A model generated the notes under the pieces. It was not told the origin of the DNA. It was given only the letters and a program-made list of their open reading frames with translations, and searched no databases. From Xiphydria camelus (lineage: Eukaryota; Arthropoda; Insecta; Hymenoptera; Xiphydriidae), in the NCBI GenBank assembly GCA_963678675.1, contig OY783200.1, positions 4,042,501 to 4,106,500 on the forward strand: 64,000 nt of DNA, written 5' to 3'. Shown here piece by piece: positions 57,765 through 64,000 of the stretch. Position numbers and translations under genes: made by a program. The first letter of the stretch is position 1. Each line of letters begins with the position of its first letter.

Positions 57765-58514
57765 ATATAGGTACACCTAGAAGAAGAAGGAAAAGCAGGG
57801 TGAATTATGACTATTTGTTTTTGGTGAGAACATTTTCTTTTAGGAAAAAATCATTATATAGGTATACATCTTAAGTTATACATTATTACCTAACAGTTCT
57901 GTAAGTTTCATTTTTAAATAAATCAAATTGAGGATATGACAGTCACATGTACGTAAGGCGGTCTTGTTGAAAACGTTGCCCCATATTTCACAGTGACTAA
58001 TGGACCGATTTTGCTGAAATTTTGCACAGACATTCTCAATAGAATTATCTAGTCCTCGACATAGGATTTTTATACATTACAAACGAACGACTTATATAGT
58101 AAAAATCACACGTTTGTATTAAAATTATCGCTGTTATGCAAGAAATCAATATTATTAAAATCGGCTACGTCAAGGATCAATTTTTTTTATCCAGCTGAGA
58201 ACAAAATTGTTGTTTCTTATTTCAAGTGAATACCAATTAAGATATTCGGGGCACCGCGAAAACTGTTTTCAACAAGACCGCCTTACGTATACATGACTGT
58301 CATGTGCTTCACATTTGACTTATCTGTAAATAAAACTTACAGAACTGTTTAGATAAAAGCATATAGTTTAAGACGTGTACTCGTATAATGATAATTTTTT
58401 TTTCTAACAAATGTTTCCACCAAAAAAAATAGTCACAATTCACCCTGCTTTTCCTTATGCTAGATGTATAATGTACATATATATAGTCTCTTAACCCTGT
58501 ATCTGACAATACCC
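57765..58514. mobile_element. AAGCAGGGTGAATT repeat family, copy C
   Basis: AAGGAAAAGCAGGGTGAATT (57789-57808) is inverted as AATTCACCCTGCTTTTCCT (about 58438-58456). The right border is TTAACCCTGTATCTGAC, the inverse of copy B's left border. GTACGTAAGGCGGTCTTGTT and its partial inverse (AACAAGACCGCCTTACGTAT, about 58271) form further pairs. No coding frame. Confidence 0.65.
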
Positions 58515-58869
58515 CAAAAACCTTTAGAAACATTCCGAAACTTAGTACAATTGCTAAATATAGCATATATATGAGGGGCTTGGAGTGAAAAGTGACAATA
58601 TCCATTTTTGGCGAAAATGAGTTACGTTTGGTTTCAGATACTACTCGTCACGCTCTATCACGTGAGCATATTAGTTTTTAAAAAATTCCACTCCTTCATG
58701 CCAAAAATTCACGTTGAAAAACCCCTTTGGAGTGAAAAGTGACAATATCCAGTGAAAATACCCGTTTTTACAGTTTTTACACTCCAAGATAGTTTTCGTC
58801 AGAAGTTGAGGCACTAGTAAGATGTGCTACGGCTGTGTAACAATTTTTAGCAAGTGATAACGATACAGT

Positions 58870-59361
58870 CAGAGAATAACTATATAGAGAAGGGAATCTT
58901 GTGGTGGAGGGGGGTAGCAGGCGCATCCAGTCGGCGCAGCCGAAAACGGCCATGTTTTGATTGGTACCCATAGGCGTCACTTGTTATCGGGATTTCGTGG
59001 TGTTCGGTTCTCCAGTGGTAGCGGTAACGTTAGTTTGCGGATTGCATATTTCTGTGAGAAGAGCAACAATTGATTAAAAAAAATCAAGGACTGTGTGCAG
59101 CAAAAAACTGCAATAACAAAGGTTATAACTGCAATCTATCATTCTATAGCTTGCATTTTTATATATACATAGAATCGATGACTGATAATTATCTTGTCTT
59201 CCAATATATCGCAAGTTGTCCTGAATACCACTCTGTGCTTCCAACTCAGATTCTCTCTTACGACGACTCTGACTTGTACCAATCAAAACATGGCCGCCGT
59301 TGTCTTCCCGAGAACAAAGTAACAGCTGTTAAGTTTCCCTTCTCTATATAGTTATTCTCTG
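58870..59361 (+). mobile_element. Nested 492-bp P-type derivative with THAP remnant
   Basis: The 7-bp ATACAGT is duplicated on both sides (58863-58869, 59362-59368). The ends CAGAGAATAACTATATAGAG and CTCTATATAGTTATTCTCTG are perfect inverted repeats, extended by AAGGGA/TCCCTT. A second inverted pair lies about 70-80 bp in from each end (CCATGTTTTGATTGGTACC at 58951, its inverse at about 59274). The interior encodes the start of a THAP zinc finger. P elements have THAP-domain transposases and 7-8-bp duplications, so an internally deleted P-type element is the best reading. Confidence 0.65.
59070..59351 (+). pseudogene. THAP-domain N-terminus, truncated
   Basis: The frame starts without an ATG (TTG at 59070) and reads QGLCAAKNCNNKGYNCNLSFYSLHF. 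C-x4-C followed by an S-F-x-x-(F/L)-type turn is the opening of a THAP zinc finger (usually C-x2-4-C ... SFHRFP). The later C-x2-H pair and the AVPTIF motif are absent, and the remaining codons are probably non-coding right-end sequence of the element. It is a relic of the transposase first exon. Confidence 0.5.
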
Positions 59362-59463
59362 ATACAGTTCTGCAGTTTGCTATTTTGTTGGTTAAAAATC
59401 ACGTTAATATTCTAAAAGTTTATGGATTATTGTTGATATTCACGCATTTTTGTAACTTTAAAA

Positions 59464-61466
59464 ATGGGTAACTCGAAGAGAAATAGTGTATCTCGGAAAA
59501 AAACACCTCGGCCGGGGGAATGGAAGCAAGCAAAAGAGAAGAGACTAAGGTAAGACGACAGAATACACTTCAGAGCTAATTTATCTCATTCACGCTGTGA
59601 TAATGTTCATTTCGAGTTGATTGTATTCGTTTCTCATTTTAGATATTTACCAGCATTTCCACCGGTACGGCCACGTTGCACTCATCCAAAAAAAGAAGCG
59701 GCTTTTCGTTGTTCATCTCTCACGGCGTTGGAAGTTTACAATTTCCATAAAATGTTCTACAAGTACAAGGATCGTAAATCTCAGAACCTTTTTCTGCTCA
59801 AACATCTCGAAATAAGTCCTCCTATCAGAGAACGTGTGAAAGACGAAGACAGAAAATACTCGCCGTGCTTAGTCCGCACTAAATTTTTCGTACGGGATAG
59901 TAGACATGCGTTAGTTCAAATATGCCAGCCCGCATTTTTAAATATTTTGCATATTTCGCGTCGTCGGGTGAACAATATCGCCAAACGGTACATGGAAAAT
60001 AGTGATTTGAACGAAAGAAGAGGCGGTGTTGCACAATCTGTCAAGGAACGATCTGCTCTTCAAACTGAAGATATAAAACTATTCATGTCGCAGTTTCCAT
60101 CAAAAGAGTCACATTACTGTCGCAGCCAGACAGTTAGAAGGTATCTCAGTTGTGACTTGAATATTGAGAAGCTGTATCGGATGTATTCGGAGTGGACGCA
60201 GCTGGAGGGTGTAAAATCATCGTATTTTCGGTTCGTTTTCAACACTGAAATGAATTTTGGGTTTGGTTCGCCGGCCAGCGATGTGTGTTCGACGTGCTTG
60301 AGCTTCAAAGAACGAATTAATAAAGAAAAAGGTAATACACTGATAAAAATCAACTCTCAATGTTATTTTGTTCATTTCGTTTTATTTATTTCGAATGATT
60401 ATCTGTTGTAGATGAAGAAAAGAAAAGCGAGCTCATTGCCTCCAGGGATATTCATAAAAAACGTGCTGCTGCTTTCTTCGAGTACCTACGAGATGCCGAT
60501 AAAGATTTATTTTTGGTTTCCTTTGATTGTGAGAAAAACCAGCCTCTTCCAAAGGTGCAGGACAGCGCTGCATATTATTCGCGCCAGCTATACTTATACA
60601 ATTTTACTGCAGTCATCGGGCATTCGAAATCAACTCTAACTAAAGAAAATGTAAAAAGCTTCTGTTGGTTTGAAAATCAGTACCAAAAGAACGCCAATCT
60701 CATCGCATCTTGTATTTTCCATTTGCTGCAATCCGTTGATTTGAAAAATTATAAACGAGTTCGTTTGATGGCTGATGGCTGCGGCGGGCAAAATAAGAAC
60801 ACGATTTTCGTTTCTATGGTGATGTATTGGTTTTCAAAGTATGCTCCAGCTAATATCGAAGACGTATGCCTAATTTTTCCAGTAACTGGTCATAGTTTCA
60901 TACCCCCGGACCGCGTATTCGGAAAAATTGAACGTGAATTAAAGAGATACGAGATGATTACGGATCCGAAGGAGCTGCTCACGATTATTGGGAATGTTGG
61001 TGAAGTTATCGAAGTGTCGCCGTCAGTAAAGATATACGATTTCAAAAGCGGTATGAAGGGTGTTATCAAGCATACACAAACATGGCCATTTCAAATTTCC
61101 AAGGTTAAACGAATAATGTTGAAAAAAAAACCAACAAATCCTGCCATGATCGAAATAAAAGGAGAGCCGCATTACTACCACGATGTTTCAAATTATGGTT
61201 CTGTTTGTATTCGTAAGAAAACGCCGAGGGATATTCGCCTTACTACACTTGCCGAAGGAAACAGCCTTAAAAAAGAAAAAAAAAGCGATGTTGAGAAGTT
61301 ATTAAAAAAGCACTTCGGCGATGATTGGAGAACAGACAATCGGCTCCAATTTTACAGAACGGTTTTGGATGAGACAGTTGAAATCGAAGATATGGATCTG
61401 GAAGCTGAAAATGTAGACGACCCTGATTGTGTCCCACTCAACGAGTCGGTTGATTTAATCGTTTAG
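59464..61466 (+). CDS. Transposase of the 3.37-kb transposon (3 exons)
   Basis: Join 59464-59549, 59643-60331, 60412-61466: 609 aa, no internal stop. Donors AAG|GTAAGA and AAAAG|GTAATA; acceptors CATTTTAG|A and TTGTAG|AT; introns of 93 and 80 bp. The N-terminus is basic (MGNSKRNSVSRKKTPRP). Residues about 240-260 hold a Cys pair (DVCSTCLSFKERI). The core has three Asp in conserved contexts: D297 (VSFDCEKNQPLPK), D380 (MADGCGGQNKN) and D425 (VTGHSFIPPDRVFGKIE), a plausible catalytic triad. The C-terminus is acidic. The same layout occurs in many unnamed insect proteins with a D.C.GQNKN motif. AATAAA follows at 61559. Intact frame plus perfect TIRs suggest a young, possibly active copy. The Sola assignment is tentative. 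Confidence 0.8.
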
Positions 61467-61558
61467 CGTAAGAAGTAATCGAAACTATTGTACTCTTATC
61501 TATTTTTTTCCCAAGTATTTTCAACCATGTTTGTTAAATTTTTCATTTTTTTTTTCGA

Positions 61559-61564
61559 AATAAA
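61559..61564 (+). terminator. Polyadenylation signal of the transposase gene
   Basis: AATAAA 93 bp downstream of the stop codon, in a T-rich stretch, still inside the transposon. Confidence 0.55.
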
Positions 61565-61948
61565 AAAATCAAGATTTTTGCGAATACATTACTATTTTGC
61601 CGTAAAATTCTTTCTCAACGTTAACTTCAGTGTTTAGTATGAATTACACTCGATTTTACATCATCACAGCTGATCAAACTGGGCGAAAACGGAAAGAAAA
61701 CATCGGCTTGGAGTGAAAAGTGACAATATCCACCTTGAATGCAGTTTATCATAATCAAATCTACGCGCATGCGCGCCGACTGATTCAGACATCGCCCGGA
61801 GTCGTCTATCGGGTCGCGTTCCCAACACTTGGTGCAATAGACGAGAAGTTTCAGTGTGAAACTTTTGTGTTTTCGATTTTTTCCTTTTCCTGAAAAATCG
61901 CTTTCTTGGATATTGTCACTTTTCACTCCAAGCCCCTCATATAATATA

Positions 61949-62050
61949 GGGTAAAGTGGAGTGAGATGGCCGGGGAGGTTGACCCCTGTTTCTATTACTT
62001 TCCGTGGCGACGAGGGGCCAACTTCCTTAGCCATCTCGCCCCACTTTACC
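61949..62050. mobile_element. 102-bp palindromic MITE
   Basis: GGGTAAAGTGGAGTGAGATG pairs with CATCTCGCCCCACTTTACCC. It begins 7 bp after the ATAT duplication of the large transposon. Confidence 0.7.
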
Positions 62051-64000
62051 CCACTCTCTTGCCCCTTATATAAATTTTCAAAGCCACTGACTTGATGAAA
62101 AAGGTGATTTTTAATTAGTAGCTCTCTCAGACAAGCAACGTTACCAGTCCTTTATTTAGAGATAAGTGAAAAATAAGTGTTTGAAATCTATGTTGCGGGT
62201 AGGCTACAATACCAGATACAGGGTTAAAAGTACCGTAGGAGTAACGTTTTTTTTCTGAATCTGCACGACTCTTTCGCGTGTTTGTGTAGAATTTGATATT
62301 TCGCTGAAAGCCCCGGAATATCGTCCGGAGAGTTTTCAACCGGGAAATGCGAATAATGGAGTTTGGCATCTTTGAGACGCTCGGGTTTCTTACGCGAAAT
62401 GGAGCTTCTCCCTCTGAGGTATATCGCGAGATTTTTCTCCTCCTTTTCTATGTCTCTTCTTCGTTACAGCCCTCCGTCGGAAATACTTTTGAAATTAAAG
62501 GAAACTCGCTCTCGTCATCGATTTCTCTCCGCTCTTTCCAATCTCATCAGTTCCCACCATCTGCACCACAAAATTACTCCCATAATCCAAAATTGCTTTC
62601 TCCATTAACATTACAAATTAATTCCATTTAACGGCGATCTATCGGAAATATTTTTAAACCTGAAAACCTTGCATCTCTCCAATTTTAATCAAACTTAGCA
62701 ATTTTAATAAATGCGTTCTTCCACATTTATCGGAAAATTGTTATTAGAAAATAAATATCAGTTTATCCCCACTACTGTTTCAATATCATACCCATTTTCG
62801 TTAAAAATGATAAATTCCATTAATCGTAAATTAACGTATACATCACTTTTCCGCGCCAAATTCTCCCTGAGCTTTTTCCAATAAAGCGGAAACACCGTCG
62901 AAAGGAAAGAAGCGCAGGTAACGATGAAGGTGTCGAGCGGAGAAAATTTGACGGTCGTTAGAAGCACATTCGACCACCCAACCCCCTTCAAACGCCTTCT
63001 TATCCCCGCGAAACTCCTCCGGCAGCTATCGCATCCCCTTACGGACGACGCGGTGCGACGAAGGGTGGGATAAAATCAGAGGAAGAGGGAAGGCTAAACG
63101 TGGCACCTCTTCCCTTCGCTCGTGAAGGCTGAATCGGGAAGAAGAGAGACGCGGGAAAGTGGCCGAGGGGGGGGGGGGGGTAAGCACTTTTCTCGTTTCC
63201 TCTTCGAAAGACGCGGTGAGACTGGCGAAGAAGCGAGGGAGAAGAAGCGAGGGCACGGGCTAAGGTGGACCGGAAGTTGATAGATGTAGCCTGTTTCCTC
63301 TCTCGGCCAATTCGTTACCCTAACTTCTCCCAGGGGCTGCGTGTAGACCTGGGCGGGGGTGGACTATAGGTACTCGCGTTTTCTTTCGCCCGTTTGCACG
63401 CTTCGAAACGAATAATACGTTTGGGGCGTCAACTCTTGGTTGCGTTTTGAACGTTTTGGAAGATTGCTGGAAAAAGTGGATTCGAGGGAGAACGTGCAAA
63501 TTCGGTGTTTAAATAACAAAAAAATGTTCGTATTTCAAAATTAATTTTGCAATCTGCATTCATATTCAATATTGCTCGAAAAAGAAACTGTCCGAAAAAA
63601 TAATTATTCGCTGAGTTATAAATGCGTTTCTCTCTACGACATCGTGACGTCATCGAAACGTCAGAGAAACGCATTTACGCTAAGTAACGAGTGTGAGAGA
63701 GATAGACTCACAGCACGATGACTTAGCTGCATTTTCAATTGCCGTTTTTTAACTTAGATAAGGTCGAAAATTAAAAATGAAAAAATAGAAGGTGCGCCGT
63801 AAAATGCCACGTGAAGCGTCCCCGTCAAATTCCACCGAAGGATAACTTCTACCTAGCACGTTTAGTCCCTCGAATTTTGTCCACATTTTTCGAATCTGCG
63901 ATAAAAGAAAATTGCTTAAAAACTCAATTTTCTGTACAATGTAGAAGGATGATATTGCTTCGCGTTTCTTCACCGTTGTAACGCGTTCTCGTAAGTGGAT
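62051..64000. other. Unique sequence, no supported gene
   Basis: 62195-62230 repeats the phrase CAGATACAGGGTTAA, a fragment of the AAGCAGGG family border. A poly-G tract lies at 63167-63180. A hairpin at about 63605-63690 pairs AAATGCGTTTCTC with GAGAAACGCATTT. No coding region is supported. Confidence 0.35.

Larger units (their letters stand above)
58573..61938 (+). mobile_element. 3366-bp autonomous DNA transposon, Sola-like (tentative)
   Basis: ATAT duplications (58569-58572, 61939-61942) flank perfect inverted ends that begin GAGGGGCTTGGAGTGAAAAG and continue to GTGACAATATCCA (33 bp in all). The subterminal phrase TTGGAGTGAAAAGTGACAAT occurs again internally at about 58727 and 61709. One intact spliced gene (59464-61466) fills most of the right two thirds. 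A 492-bp foreign element sits in the leader (58870-59361). A 4-bp target duplication and a protein with three conserved Asp are properties described for the Sola superfamily; the assignment is from memory of the family, not from a search. Confidence 0.7.

Overview
The window looks like a gene-poor, transposon-rich stretch of an animal nuclear genome, most likely an insect and possibly a hymenopteran. Evidence from sequence: short GT-AG introns (71, 80 and 93 bp), no operons or Shine-Dalgarno sites, long intergenic DNA with CpG-rich unique segments, and dozens of palindromic terminal-inverted-repeat (TIR) elements. The hymenopteran placement is an inference from general character only.

Left end (1-6.5 kb). 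This is the only part with recognisable host genes. A minus-strand coding exon (395-562) reads toward the left edge. About 650 bp away, a plus-strand gene starts at 1220. I model it as three exons (1220-1457, 2118-2393, 2465-3780; 609 aa). It is a tetratricopeptide protein of the ODAD4/TTC25 type (outer dynein arm docking). Only 113 bp after its stop lies a second ODAD4-like gene (3894-6506, 870 aa) with a long acidic Ser-rich tail. The two look like diverged tandem paralogues, so this end is probably a small cilium/axoneme cluster.

Middle (6.5-57.7 kb). I find no convincing host gene. Unique, partly CpG-rich DNA alternates with non-autonomous DNA transposons. Many have clear TA target-site duplications (TSDs): 17204-18067, 19190-19873, 21784-21953, 24194-24838, 27477-28193, 29661-30840, 34268-34949, 36373-37121, 38282-38493, 47698-48577, 54657-55205. 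Others have TTAA (8344-9067), CCTAG (7556-7888), or 4-bp ATAT/ATTT TSDs with GAGG termini (31758-32011, 44982-45223, 50066-50320). Several families occur twice or three times, and there are clear nested insertions plus one occupied/empty site pair. A PIF/Harbinger-like relic (45233-45470) and a hAT-like relic (15356-16579) carry broken coding sequence.

Right end (57.7-64 kb). The most notable object is a 3.37-kb, apparently intact autonomous DNA transposon (58573-61938). It has inverted repeats starting GAGGGGCTTGG, an ATAT TSD and subterminal repeats. It encodes a three-exon 609-aa protein with a D...DGCGGQNKN...GHSFIPPDRVFG core, here assigned tentatively as Sola-like. Inserted in its leader is a 492-bp element (58870-59361) with a 7-bp TSD and the start of a THAP zinc finger, which suggests an internally deleted P-type element. 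The last 2 kb hold no gene that I can support.
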